A stretch of DNA of 64,000 nucleotides from Hippopus hippopus. Its lineage: Eukaryota; Mollusca; Bivalvia; Cardiida; Cardiidae. The first letter of the stretch is position 1. The number at the start of each line of letters is the position of its first letter. This document shows, one piece after another, positions 12,551 to 24,900 of the stretch. A model generated the notes under the pieces. The model had not been told where the DNA came from and made no database searches. It saw nothing but the letters and a program-made list of their open reading frames with translations. The position numbers were made by a program, and so were the translations under genes. The stretch lies in assembly GCA_946811185.2 (NCBI GenBank), contig OX328108.1, positions 35,834,493 to 35,898,492 of the forward strand, in the 5' to 3' direction.

Positions 12551-14211
12551 GAAAACTCTTTCAGTAGCAACTGATTTCTATTGCATAAATCAAACAAAGG
12601 GAATTAAATTTTATTAGTATTTTCTTTAATCTCTTTTTACCGTAACAAGAAACCCAGTGACATTCACTACCGTCTCATACGTGCCAGTTACGCACCCGCG
12701 AAAACACGAAAAAACGACTTACAAACACATTCCATAGCAGACGACACCTCTTGCTTAAGTCAAATATAGGGAATTTTTTTGTTCTTTTTTATCTTACTAG
12801 GGCCATTTTATTGGCATTGATACTTTGAATATGCTCAGATGATCAATGTACAGTGTAGAAACCCCAGAAAATAAGAAAATAATGTCACAAGTGGCTGAAA
12901 AGGACTGAAAACTCTTTCAGTAGCAACTGATTTCTATTGCATAAATGAAACAAAGGGAAATAAATTTTATTATTTTTTTTAATCTCTTTTTACCATAACA
13001 AGAAACCCAGTTACGTTGACTACCGTCTCATACGTGCCAGTTATGCGCCCGCGAAAACATGAAAAATCGACTTACGGCACATTCCATAGCAGACGACACC
13101 TCTTGCTTAAGTCAAATATAGGGATTTTTTTTTGTTCTTTTTTATCTTACTAGGGCCATTTTATTGGCATTGATACTTTGAATATGCTCAGATGATCAAT
13201 GTACAGTGTAGAAACCCCAGAAAATAAGAAAATAATGTCACAAGTGGCTGAAAAAGACTGAAAACTCTTTCAGTAGCAACTGATTTCTATTGCATAAATC
13301 AAACAAAGGGAACTAAATTTTATTATTTTTTTAATCTCTTTTTACCGTAACAAGAAACCCAGTTACGTTGACTACCATCTCATACGTGCCAGTTATGCGC
13401 CCACGAAAACATGAAAAATCGACTTACGGCACATTCCATAGTAGACGACACCTGTTGCTTAAGTGAAATATAGGGAATTTTTTTGTTCTTTTTTATCTTA
13501 CTAGGGCCATTTTATTGGCATTGATACTTTGAATATGCTCAGATGATCAATGTACAGTGTAGAAACCCCTGAAGATAATGTCACAAGTGCCTAAAAAAGA
13601 CTGAAAACTCTTTCAGTAGCAACTGATTTCTATTGCATAAATCAAACAAAGGGAACTAAATTTTATTATTTTTTTTTTAATCTCTTTTTACCGTAACAAG
13701 AAACATAGTTACATTGCCTACCATCTGATACGTGCGAGTTACGCACCCGCGAAAACATGAAAAATCGAATTACGGCACATTCCATAGCAGACGACACCTG
13801 TTGCTTAAGTCAAATATAGGGAATTTTTTTGTTCTTTTTTATCTTACTAGGGCCATTTTATTGGCATTGATACTTTGAATATGCTCAGATGATCAATGTA
13901 CAGTGTAGAAACCCCTGAAGATAATGTCACAAGTGCCTAAAAAAGACTGAAAACTCTTTCAGTAGCAACTGATTTCTATTGCATAAATCAAACAAAGGGA
14001 ACTAAATTTTTATTATTTTTTTTTTAAATCTCTTTTTATACCGTGACAAGAAATCCAGTTGCGTTGACTACCGTCTCATACGTGCCAGTTATGCGCCCGC
14101 GAAAATATGAAAAATTGACTTACGGCACATTCCATAGCAGATGACACCTGTTGCCTAAGTCAAATATAGATATTTTTTTTTTGTTCTTTTTTATCTTACT
14201 AGGGCCATTGA
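12551..14211 (+). repeat. Satellite block, 5 monomers
   Basis: Landmarks at about 12760, 13114, 13463, 13812 and 14160. No gene. Confidence 0.9.
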
Positions 14212-15203
14212 ATTGGTTACGATGACTATCGCACCCATACGTGACCGTTACGTGCTGTGCATATAATCATAAAATCAACTAGGACACTTTTAGAGGCAAT
14301 TGATACCTGTTGCACAAATCAAAGAAAGGTAAACCAAATTCCTTTTCTTACCAGGGTCACGAAAAACATTGAACCAATTTTGGTGACCGTGTGAGTCATA
14401 AGTCGATTTTATGTTTAACCGCTGCGCAAAAACATTGATTCAGAAGCAACGGGTTGCTGTTGCATAAACTTTTCCCAATAAGAAATCTTGTTCTTGTTTG
14501 AAGAATTTAGAAATAGGCCAATGAAATACAATAAGATGTAAGAATGACTAATAATAAAAATAGGTAAAATAGATAAAATGGCAAAGTTAGGGATTCAACC
14601 TTTGACCATCAGGACCCAAAAAAGGTCTTCGTGCAGGGGTCAAACCCTCTTTGCGATTGAATAGGCTCAAATGACCCGAAGATTTAACATAGATATACAG
14701 AGATTTCCCCCCCCTTCCAATCTGCCAATCAAATCTCAGGCCTCTATTAAATTATCCAATCACAGAAGCTTTTAGAAAATCAAAATGGCGTCCAATCAGC
14801 CAATCAAATCTCATCCCTCTCTTCAAATTATCCAAACAGGAAAGCTTTGAGAAATTCAATATTGCGCCCAATCAGCCAATCAAATTGCAGACACACCCAC
14901 AGAATCATCCAATCAGAAAGCTTTGAGCCATTTGAAATGGCGCCCGAAAATATCGATAGAAAACAGTGAACAAGAATCGGCATAAAAGTGGATTTTAAGT
15001 CTTCTTTGAAGGCTGTTATGCAGTCCTTGGCAAACTGCCAGGCATGCACCCTCCACACATGCCAGATTTCACTGAAAATGGGCGAAGATTTAATAAAACA
15101 GGGTGACAGAAGACCTTGTTTAGGTGCCTTCTAGCACCTTGCAAGAGTGACTTCCCCTGATCTCTTGATTCGATTTGCTTTTCTAATTCAGGCCAACTGC
15201 CAT
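14212..15203 (+). repeat. 1-kb promoter-like satellite segment, full copy
   Basis: Same structure as 3872-4870, with all three CCAAT modules (about 14717-14945) and CATAAAAG near 14980. A 76-codon open frame on the opposite strand here recurs in several copies and is a by-product of the repeat. Confidence 0.85.
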
Positions 15204-18200
15204 ACTGTACATTGATACTTTAAATATGCTAAGATGATCAATGTACAGTGTAGAAACCCCAGAAAATAAGAAAATAATGTCACAAGTGGCTGAAAAAGAC
15301 TGAAAACTCTTTCAGTAGCAACTGATTTCTATTGCATAAATCAAACAAAGGGAACTAAATTTTTACTTTTTTTGTAATCTCTTTTTACCATAACAAGAAA
15401 CCAAGTTACGTTGACTACTGTCTCACATGTGCCAGTTACGCACCCGGGAAAACACGAAAAATCGTCTTACGGCACATTCCATAGCAGACAACACCTCTTG
15501 CTTAAGTCAAATATAGGGAATTTTTTTTGTTCTTTTTTATCTTACTAGGGCCATTTTATTGGCATTGATACATTGAATAAGCTCAGATGATCAATATACT
15601 GTGTAGAAACCCCAGAAAATAAGAAAATAATGTCTCAAGTGGCTGAAAAAGCCTGAAAACTCTTTTAGTAGCAACTGATTTCTATTGCATAAATCATACA
15701 AAGGAAACTAAATTTTATTATTATTTTTTTAATCTCTTTTTAACGTAACAAGAAACCCAGTTACCTTTACTACCGCCTCATACGTGGTAGTTACGCACCC
15801 ACGAAAACACGAAAAATCGACTTACGACACATTTCATAGCAGACGTCACCTCTTGCTTAAGTCAAATATAGGGAATATTTTTTGTTCTTTTTTATCCTAC
15901 TAGGGCCATTTTATTGGCATTGATACTTGGAATATGCTCAGATGATCAATGTCCAGTGTAGAAACCCCAGAAAATAAGAAAATAATGTCACAAGTGGATG
16001 AAAAAGACTGAAAACTCTTTCAGGAGCAACTGATTTCTATTGCATAAATCAAACAAAGGGAACTAAATTTTTACTTTTTTTGTAATCTCTTTTAACCGTA
16101 ACAAGAAACCCAGTTAGGTTGACTACCGTCTCATACGAGACTGTTACGCACCCGCGAAAACACGAAAAATCGACTTATGGCACAATCCATAGCAGACGAC
16201 ACCTCTTGCTTAAGTCAAATATAGGGAATTTTTTTTGTTCTTTTTTATCTTACTAGGGCCATTTTATTGGCATTGATACTTTGAATATGCTCAGATGATC
16301 AATGTACAGTGTAGAAACCCCAGAAAATAAGAAAATAATGTCACAAGTGGCTGAAAAAGACTGAAAACTCTTTCAGTAGCAACTGATTTCTATTGCATAA
16401 ATCAAACAAAGGGAACTAAATTTTTACTTTTTTTGTAATCTCTTTTTACTGTAACAAGAAACCCATTTACGTTGACTACTGTCTCATACGTGCCAGTTAT
16501 CCACCCGCGTAAACACAAAAAATCGACTTACGGCACATTCCATAGCAGACGACACCTCTTGCTTAAGTCAAATATAGGGAATATTTTTTGTTTTTTTTTA
16601 TCTTACTAGGGCCATTTTATTGGCATTGATACTTTGAATAAGCTCAGATGATCAATGTACAGTGTAGAAACCCCAGAAAATAAGAAAATAATGTCACAAG
16701 TGGCTGAAAAAGACTGAAAACTCTTTCAGTAGCAACTGATTTCTAATGCATAAATCATACAAAGGGAACTAAATTTTATTATTTTTTTTTTTAATCTCTT
16801 TTTACCGTAATAAGAAACCCAGTTACGTTGACTACTGTCTCATACGTGCCAGTTACGCCCCCGCGAAAACACGAAACATCGACTTACGGCACATTCCATA
16901 GCAGACGACACCTCTTGCTTAAGTCAAATATAGGGAATTTTTTTTGTTTTTTTTTTATCTTACTAGGGCCATTGAAATGGCATTGATACTTTGAATATGC
17001 TCAGATGATCAATGTACAGTGTAGAAACCCCAGAAAATAAGAAAATAATGTCACAAGTGGCTGAAAAAGACTGAAAACTCTTTCAGTAGCAACTGATTTC
17101 TATTGCATAAATCAAACAAAGGGAACTAAATTTTATCATATTTTTTTTTTTTAATCTCTTTTTACCGTAACAAGAAACCCAGTTACATTGACTACCGTCT
17201 CATACATGCCAGTTACGCACCCGGGAAAACACGAAAAATCGATTTACGGCACATTCCATAGCAGACGACACCTCTTGCTTAAGACATATATAGGGAATTT
17301 TTTTTGTTCTTTTTTATTTTACTAGGGCCATTTTATTGGCATTGATACTTTGAATATGCTCAGATGATCAATGTACAGTGTAGAAACCCCAGAAGATAAT
17401 GTCACAAGTGCCTAAAAAAGACTGAAAACTCTTTCAGTAGCAACTGATTTCTATTGCATAAATCAAACAAAGGGAACTAAATTTTTATTATTTTTTTTTT
17501 CAATCTCTTTTTATACCGTGACAAGAAATCCAGTTACGTTGACTACCGTCCCATACGTGCCAGTTATGCTTCCGCGAAAACACGAAAAATCGATTTACGG
17601 CACATTCCATAGCAGACGACACCTGTTGCTTAAGTCAAATATAGGGAAATTTTTTTGTTCTTTTTTATCTTACTAGGGCCATTTTATTGGCATTGATACT
17701 TTGAATATGCTCAGATGATCAATGTACAGTGTAGAAACCCCAGAAGATAATGTCACAAGTGCCTAAAAAAGACTAAAAATTGTTTCAGTAGCAACTGATT
17801 TCTTTTGCATAAATCAAACAAAGGGAACTAAATTTTTACTTTTTTTGTAATCTCTTTTTACCGTAACAAGAAACCAAGTTACGTTGACTACTGTCTCATA
17901 CGTGCCAGTTACGCACCGGCGAAAACACGAAAAATCGACTTACGGCACATTCCATAGCAGACGACACCAGTTGCTTAAGTCAAATATAGGGAATTGTTTT
18001 TGTTCTTTTTTATCTTACTAGGCCCATTGAAATGCCATTGATACTTTGAATATGCTCAGAATATCAATGTACAGTGTAGGAACCCCATAAGATAATGTCA
18101 CAAGTGCCTAAAAAAGACTGAAAACTCTTTCAGTAGCAACTGATTTCTATTGCATAAATCAAACAAAGGGAACTAAATTTTTATTATTATTTTTTTAATG

Positions 18201-19073
18201 TCTTATTACCGTAACAAGAAACCCAGTTACATTCACCACCGTCTCATACGTGGCAGTTACGCACCCGCGAAAACACGAAAAATCGACTTACGGCACATTC
18301 CATAGCAGACGACACCTCTTGCTTAAGTCAAATATAGGGAATTTTTTTTGTTCTTTTTTATCTTACTAGGGCCATTTTATTGGCATTGATACTTTGAATA
18401 TGCTCAGATGATCAATGTACAGTGTAGGAACCCCAGAAGATAATGTCACAAGTGCCTAAAAATGACTGAAACTCTTTCAGTAGCAACTGATTCCTATTGC
18501 ATAAATCAAACAAAGGGAACTAAATTTTTACTTTTTTTGTAATCTCTTTTTACCGTAACAAGAAACCCAGTTACGTTGACTACTGTCTCAGACGTGCCAG
18601 TTACGCACCCAGGAAAACACGAAAAATCGACTTACGGCACATTCCATAGCAGACGACACCTGTTGCTTAAGTCAAATATAGGGAATTTTTTTTGTTCTTT
18701 TTTATCTTACTAGGGCCATTGAAATGGCATTGATACTTCGAATATGCTCAGATGATCAATGTACAGTGTAGGAACCCCATAAGATAATGTCACAAGTGCC
18801 TAAAAAAGACTGAAAACTCTTTCAGTAGCAACTGATTTCTATTGCATAAATCAAACAAAGGCAACTAAATTTTTATCATTATTTTTTTAATCTGTTTTTA
18901 TACCGTGACAAGAAATCCAGTTGCGTTGACTACCATCCCATACGTGCCAGTTATGCGCCCGCGAAAACATGAAAAATCGACTTACGGCACATTCCATAGC
19001 AGACGACACCTGTTGCCTAAGTCAAATATAGGGATTTTTTTTTTTTTTCGTTTTCTCTTACTAGGGCCATTGA
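15204..19073 (+). repeat. Satellite block, 11 monomers
   Basis: Landmarks from about 15507 to 19021, spacing 346-361 bp. Begins with the CTGTACATTGAT...ATCAATGTACAG fold-back and ends in segment-entry type monomers. No gene. Confidence 0.9.
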
Positions 19074-20070
19074 ATTGGTTACGATGACTATCGCACCCAT
19101 ACGTGACAGTTACGTGCTGTGCATAAAATCATAAAATCAACTAGGACATTTTCGGAGGCAACTGATACCTGTTGCACAAATCAAAGAAAGGTAAACCAAA
19201 TTCCTTTTCTTACCAGGGTCACGAAAAACATTGAACCAATTTTGGTGACCGTGTGAGTGATAATTCGATTCTATGTTTAACCACTGCGCAAAAACATTGA
19301 TTCAGAAGCAACGGGTTGCTGTTGCATAAACTTTTTCCAATAAGAAATCTTGTTCTTGTTTGAAGAATTTAGAAATAGGCCAATGAAATACAATAAGATG
19401 TAAGAATGACTAATAATAAAAATAGGTAAAATAGATAAAATGGCAAAGTTGGGGATTCAACCTTTGACCATCAGGACCCAAAAAAGGTCTTGGTGCAGGG
19501 GTCAAACCCTCTTTGCGATTGAATTGGCTCAAATGACCCGAAGATTTAACATAGATATACAGAGATTTCCCCCCCCCCCTTCCAATCTGCCAATCACATC
19601 TCAGGCCTCTATTAAATTATCCAATCACAGAAGCTTTTAGAAAATCAAAATGGCGTCCAATCAGCCAATCAAATCTCATCCCTCTCTTCAAATTATCCAA
19701 TCAGAAAAGCTTTGGGAAATTCAATATTGCGCCCAATCAGCCAATCAAATTGCAGACACACCCACATAGTCATCCAATCAGAAAGCTTTGAGCCATTTGA
19801 AATGGCGCCCGAAAATATCGATAGAAAACAGTGAACAAGAATCGGCATAAAAGTGGATTTTAAGTCTTCTTTGAAGGCTGTTATGCAGTCCTTGGCAAAC
19901 TGCCAGGCATGCACCCTCCACACATGCCAGATTTCACTGAAAATGGGCAAAAAATTTAAGAAAACAGGGTGACAGAAGATCTTGTTTTGGTGCCTTCTAG
20001 CACCTTGCAAGAGTGACTTCCCCTGATCTCTTGATTCGATTTGCTTTTCTAATTCAGGCCAACTGCCATA
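19074..20070 (+). repeat. 1-kb promoter-like satellite segment, full copy
   Basis: Same structure as 3872-4870, with CCAAT modules at about 19580-19810 and CATAAAAG near 19846. This copy is the last one before the Polinton insertion. Confidence 0.85.
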
Positions 20071-20737
20071 CTGTACATTGATACTTTAAATATGCTAAGA
20101 TGATCAATGTACAGTGTAGAAACCCCAGAAAATAAGAAAATAATGTCACAAGTGGCTGAAAAAGACTGAAAACTCTTTCAGTAGCAACTGATTTCTATTG
20201 CATAAATCAAACAAAGGGAACTAAATTTTTACTTTTTTTGTAATCTCTTTTTACCGTAACAAGAAACCCAGTTACGTTGACTACTGTCTCATACATGCCA
20301 GTTACGCACCCGCGAAAACACGAAAAATCGACTTATGGCACATTCCATAGCAGACGACACCTGTTGCTTAAGTCAAATATAGGAAATTTTTTTTGTTCTT
20401 TTTTTATCTTACTATGGCCATTTTATTGGCATTGATACTTTGAATATGCTCAGATGATCAATGTAAAGTGTAGAAACCCCAGAAAATAAGAAAATAATGA
20501 CACAAGTGGCTGAAAAAGACTGAAAACTCTTTCAGTAGCAACTGATTTCTATTGTATAAATCAAACAAAGGGAACTAAATTTTATTATTTTTTTTTTAAT
20601 ATCTTTTTACCGTAACAAGAAACCCAGTTACGTTGCCTACCGTCTCATACGTGCCAGTTACGCACCCGGGAAAACATGAAAAATCGACTTACGGCACATT
20701 CCATAGCAGATGGCACCTGTTGCTTAAGTCAAATATA
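20071..20737 (+). repeat. Satellite monomers up to the Polinton insertion
   Basis: One complete monomer (landmark about 20367) and a second interrupted within its CAAATATA landmark by the transposon. Confidence 0.92.
20732..20737. repeat. Target site duplication AATATA, left copy
   Basis: The 6-bp copy next to the left inverted repeat. In uninterrupted monomers the sequence reads GTCAAATATAGGGAA; here GTCAAATATA is followed by the element. Confidence 0.93.
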
Positions 20738-20999
20738 AGTAGATAGTAAAATGGGCATTCTGCGACAAAATCCCAAAGCCAACTAAAAAAATAAAAAAAA
20801 TAAAGAAAAAAGCGAAAAATTTTATCGAAATTCGATAATTTCAATAATTTTCGATCCCATTTCGCTCAAAACATGTTAAAATTAGCCCAACAGTCGTCTA
20901 AAAAGCTGAAGTTGCGCAATGTGTTATCCAAACGAGTTGGCTTGTTAGCTGTTTAGACGCTCAAAAAAATATGTCAGTCTAGGCTAAAAAAGATTTTAG

Positions 21000-21015
<16 letters not shown>
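20738..21015 (+). repeat. Left terminal inverted repeat of the Polinton
   Basis: This stretch is the inverse of 36862-37139. By eye about ten differences separate the two arms (for example C/T at 20760, and an altered A/T tract near 20790-20830), roughly 96% identity, so the element is not a very recent insertion. The inner part passes into a run of A residues (21000-21033) that abuts the first ATG of the element. No gene lies in the repeat. Confidence 0.95.

Positions 21016-21033
<18 letters not shown>
21000..21033 (+). repeat. 34-nt poly(A) tract at the inner edge of the left TIR
   Basis: An uninterrupted run of A ends in the A of the first start codon (ATG at 21033). The right TIR has a shorter T-rich counterpart at 36862-36890. 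It could be replication or assembly slippage, or a poly(A) leader. Confidence 0.9.
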
Positions 21034-21035
<2 letters not shown>

Positions 21036-21950
21036 AAAAACACAAATTTAATAAATAGGGACTATAATATTGCTAAAAAACATGTTGACATAACAATAAA
21101 CGATGTGTCTGTATCTACACATACTTTTATAACCTATACAAATATACACGATTTAAATTTAGATAAAATGTTTGATTTGATTGATATAACACATTATCTT
21201 TCTCATATACTATACAAACAGCAAGAAAAAGGTTTTAAAAAACGTAAAAAGTGCAAAAATACTAAAAACTACTTAAACTGTATATCATTTACATTTAACG
21301 ATGAAGGTATCAAAAAATAAACCTTAAACTGTTTAGAAACGGAGTAATTCAATTAACAGGAAGTAAGAACTTAGATCACTGTAAACATGGTTTACTTTTG
21401 TTTTGGAGAGTTGTTAAAAACCTTAAAATGTTGTAGTAAATTCACTCATTTAGAGGCTAGTATAGTATCAGTAATGAGAAACGTTAATTTTAATCTAGGT
21501 TTTTTAGTAGACAGAGAAAAACTAAACCATTACATCATCAAACATTCCGAAAGCTATGACATATCCCCTGTTATAGGAGGATTTATAGGTACACAATTTT
21601 TCGCTACAATAGATTCTATAGATGATATGCCTGTGTATAAAATTAAAATAATGAAAGACAATCAATTCCATGAAGAACCCGATGTAGAATATGGTGATTT
21701 TATAAAAACTACTAAATCTTTGAAAAAATATAATAGTATAACTATATTTCAAACAGGAAGGGTTTTGTTTTCAGGAATTCACGAGAAATATCAAACTCCT
21801 CTAATAATATGGTTTTTAAATTTAGTAAAACAGGTTCGTTCCGATATAGAAACCACAGAGAACGATACATTTTCGATAAAACAATATCTAAAACCGGGTT
21901 ATACAAAAAAAGCTGAAAAAAATTTCACACATAAATTTTATAAAATATAA
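21033..21950 (+). pseudogene. TBP-like protein (giant-virus type), two frame changes
   Basis: Three consecutive open stretches appear to be one ~300-residue gene. The first (21033-21320) ends in a lysine-rich stretch. The middle lies in the next frame (codons from 21311 to a stop at 21434-21436) and carries LFRNGVIQLTG. The third (to 21950, in the first frame again) carries VMRNVNFNLGFLVDREKL and ITIFQTGRVLFSG. Two 'F-x-x-G-x-(V/I)-x-(L/F)-(T/S)-G' strands plus an N-x-N-F-x-L-G-F segment is the pattern of the two-lobed TATA-binding-protein-like proteins of large DNA viruses. One frame change falls in an A6 run at 21312-21317, the other between about 21400 and 21434. It lies alone on the + strand next to the left TIR, convergent with polB. 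TBP-like identity is by motif recall, not alignment. Confidence 0.68.
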
Positions 21951-21974
21951 CTTTTAAAATAATAAGTTATATTT
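21943..21974. terminator. Hairpin at the convergent TBP-like/polB gene ends
   Basis: AAATATAACTT (21943-21953) pairs perfectly with AAGTTATATTT (21964-21974) around a 10-nt loop. The arms contain the stop codons of both genes: each ends in Lys-Ile-stop coded AAA ATA TAA. Nearly the same sequence, in the opposite orientation, sits at the other convergent junction (35887-35919). This suggests a bidirectional 3'-end signal; function is inferred. Confidence 0.72.
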
Positions 21975-24900
21975 TACGATGCCCCCAAGCTAGTGTATCA
22001 ATCTTGTTTTCCAAAACAAACCTTTTATCATCACTAGATCCTAACGCTTTTTTGTTTAACTCTTCAGTATACATATTATGACCCATACTTCTTAAAATGG
22101 TCATCTTTCTATACTGATCCTTTCCCGTAAGCAAACACTCTTTGTAATTATTAAAGTTTATCTCTTTCTTGATAACCGCTTTTTTAACACCTTTACATCT
22201 TTTATCTTCCTCACCATCTAAAGTTTTATAAGCATACATTTTTGCTCCTAGACCAACAAACTCAGTCATAATCTTACCACCTAACTCATCTTTAAACTTT
22301 CCAACTACCCTCGCATTACAATCATTTTTTAAGAAATGATCTTTAGGATAATTGCTTGTATCAAACATTTCAAACACATCTTTTTCCATATCTTTATACA
22401 AATTTTTAGTTTCTATCTCAAGAATAAAACTATCTGTATCAGTATAACACATTCTAACCTTTTCACCATACTTAGCTTTAAGGTAGTTATAATAAGTTTT
22501 TTGCATATGCGTTTTACTAACATCTAAGATGCTTAATCCTAAGTAAATAGGTTTATTATATTTTAAAATAGTGTTTTTCATGTGTACCGCTGTTAGGTTT
22601 TCATCGAATATTGTTGTGTGGTTATAGTTTGGTTTTGCTACCAATTTCTTATAACGCTCTTCACTAGAAACCAAGTGTATCGTTACTCTATTTCTCAGGT
22701 TTTCCATAGTCTTACCAAAGACTGAATTATTCATCAACTTAAAAAAATCTTTCTCAAAATTATTTTTAGCTGCTTTTCTTAGTTCAATGTTTGTATCAAT
22801 ATATGATTTAAGCCATGAGCTTTCCTCAAACTTAATTCTTCGATGTATTTTAGTAATCTTTAAACCTAAATCAACACATGTTTTTAAGGCTTCATGATGA
22901 ATAATATAATTCTTTTTATTATTTAAGTTTAGATTAAGTTTTTCTACTTTTTCTATCTTTAAACGTTCAGGCGCCAAAGGAAAGTCATTGTGTAAATCAT
23001 AAAATTCTTTAGGATATTCTAAATCTACTTCTAATATACACGGAATTTTTTGCCAAAATTCTAATTTTTTACCCGTCATCCATTTAAAACCATGAGTAGG
23101 AAGAGGACAACTCATTGCCCAAGGGTAAAGGCTGTTTGCATCTATATATAATAAATATTTTGATGGTTTACTAGAATCATATAATTCACCCATATCCTCA
23201 TTATTTGCTTTTGCGTGTCTTTTACTACACATACTAACACCTCCTCTGATACCCTTTTCAACCATTAAAAGCATATCAGGATCAGATAAAAGCTCCAGGT
23301 TTACTCTCGTTATTTTTAATGTTGCGTCCCAAGCTAAACCAGGAGCTGTATAATACCAACTAGGATCTAAATCATAGTTTTCGCGGCAAACATCTCTAAA
23401 GTTTTCGTAAACATCCGCTAAAAGCAATACATCTATTTTATTGTAAAGTTCTAAGTAATCCTTCAACGTTTTCATATTAAAAGCTTTCCAAACATTTTGC
23501 GCATGAGCATAATCTTCATCACTAATTCCTTCTTTGTTTAAACTTGAGTAAAATGCTTCTTTGGGTGGTAATTTCTCTTCTTTAAGTTTATCAAATGAAT
23601 CTAGGTACTCATAAGGAAAAACTCCTTTTCTCCTAACTAGCGGTAGCAGATTCTTAGTGAAATATCTCGATAAAATTTTTAATTGACTTTCCTCTAAGTT
23701 GCTTGAAAGTTTATCTAAACTAGAACTCATAAACTTAAAGCTATCAAGAAATCTAATTTTATGTTTTATATTTTCTCCAACCCAAATGTCTTTACTAAAA
23801 CTAATATATTTCTCTTCATTGTTTGGAATACAATCAATCTTCCCTTCAGATTTGCCGAGACATTTAATAAAAAGATGAGCGTCATATCCACTAAGATTAT
23901 GAAGGTATACAGGTGTGAAGTTAGGATTTCTAGCTTTTAGGTTGCATTCATTGTGTGCGGCACCTCTACATTTACCCGTAAAATGACAATGATCTCTTAC
24001 CCTAATATTATCTTTTGTAAACTTATTACCACAAATCCAACAACGTGTTTGTTGATTATGTTTTATTTTTTCCTCTGTTGTAATTTTAATAGGTTTTGGC
24101 TTTTGGTGGTACCGTTGATGAATTTCTTTTATATCATCTTTTAACTGGTTTATAAAATCTTCCTCAGCATTTTCTCCAACATAACTTCTTTTTATAGGAG
24201 CACACACAGAATCATCAAAGCATTTTATAATATAAAAAAAGCTGCAAGGTATATGCTTTTGACGTTGTATAGTATAACTTTTTTCTGGGTTTGGCTGGCA
24301 TGTGTGTATTGGTTTCAAAACACTTTCAAAATCAGCGTATGCAACAAAGGGAACCCAAAGTTTTCTAGCGTGGTTTTCAAAAGCTAACATGGTACCTGGT
24401 TTTGGCATTTCTAAAGTAATAGGTTCGTGTTCGTTACAATATTGTTTATGTTTTTCCAAAAGTTCTTTACTACCAAAATGATTTAGACATCGTTTACAAC
24501 ATTCTATATTTCCATTATGAGTTTTTGTTATTTGTTTTTTCACTAATCTATTAAAGTTTTTTATGAGGGCATAGTGCATATTTTCTCCATCTGTAATAAG
24601 AAGAAGATCGATATGTTTACTTTTTTCATCTTTTGTAAGCCTAAGAGGATAAATATATTCCTGATACCCATACACGTTTACACTAATTTCAGGATTTTGT
24701 TTTTCAAACTTACTGATATCCCTAAGCGAAACAGGATACTCTATTCCATCCATGTTTAAACTACTTTCCTTTGCTTGCAAAGCCTTGTCAATTCTTTCCG
24801 GTTTTATTTTTTGAGAGTTTAACGCTCTTAAAACACTCCATTTAAAGCATTTCTCATCTTTATTTTGCATATTGATAACTGCTTTTTTGTCAGCAATCCA

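Noticed and set aside
14828..15058. Minus-strand 76-codon frame (MWRVHAWQF...) repeated in several 1-kb segments
   Set aside because: It overlaps the CCAAT modules and appears with differing ends in each copy (19693-20010, 42688-42918, 56481-56711). It reflects repeat conservation at DNA level rather than coding constraint.
1..20737. CRISPR-like regular repeats
   Set aside because: Period ~350 bp with no short-repeat/unique-spacer structure, in a eukaryotic context; it is a satellite.
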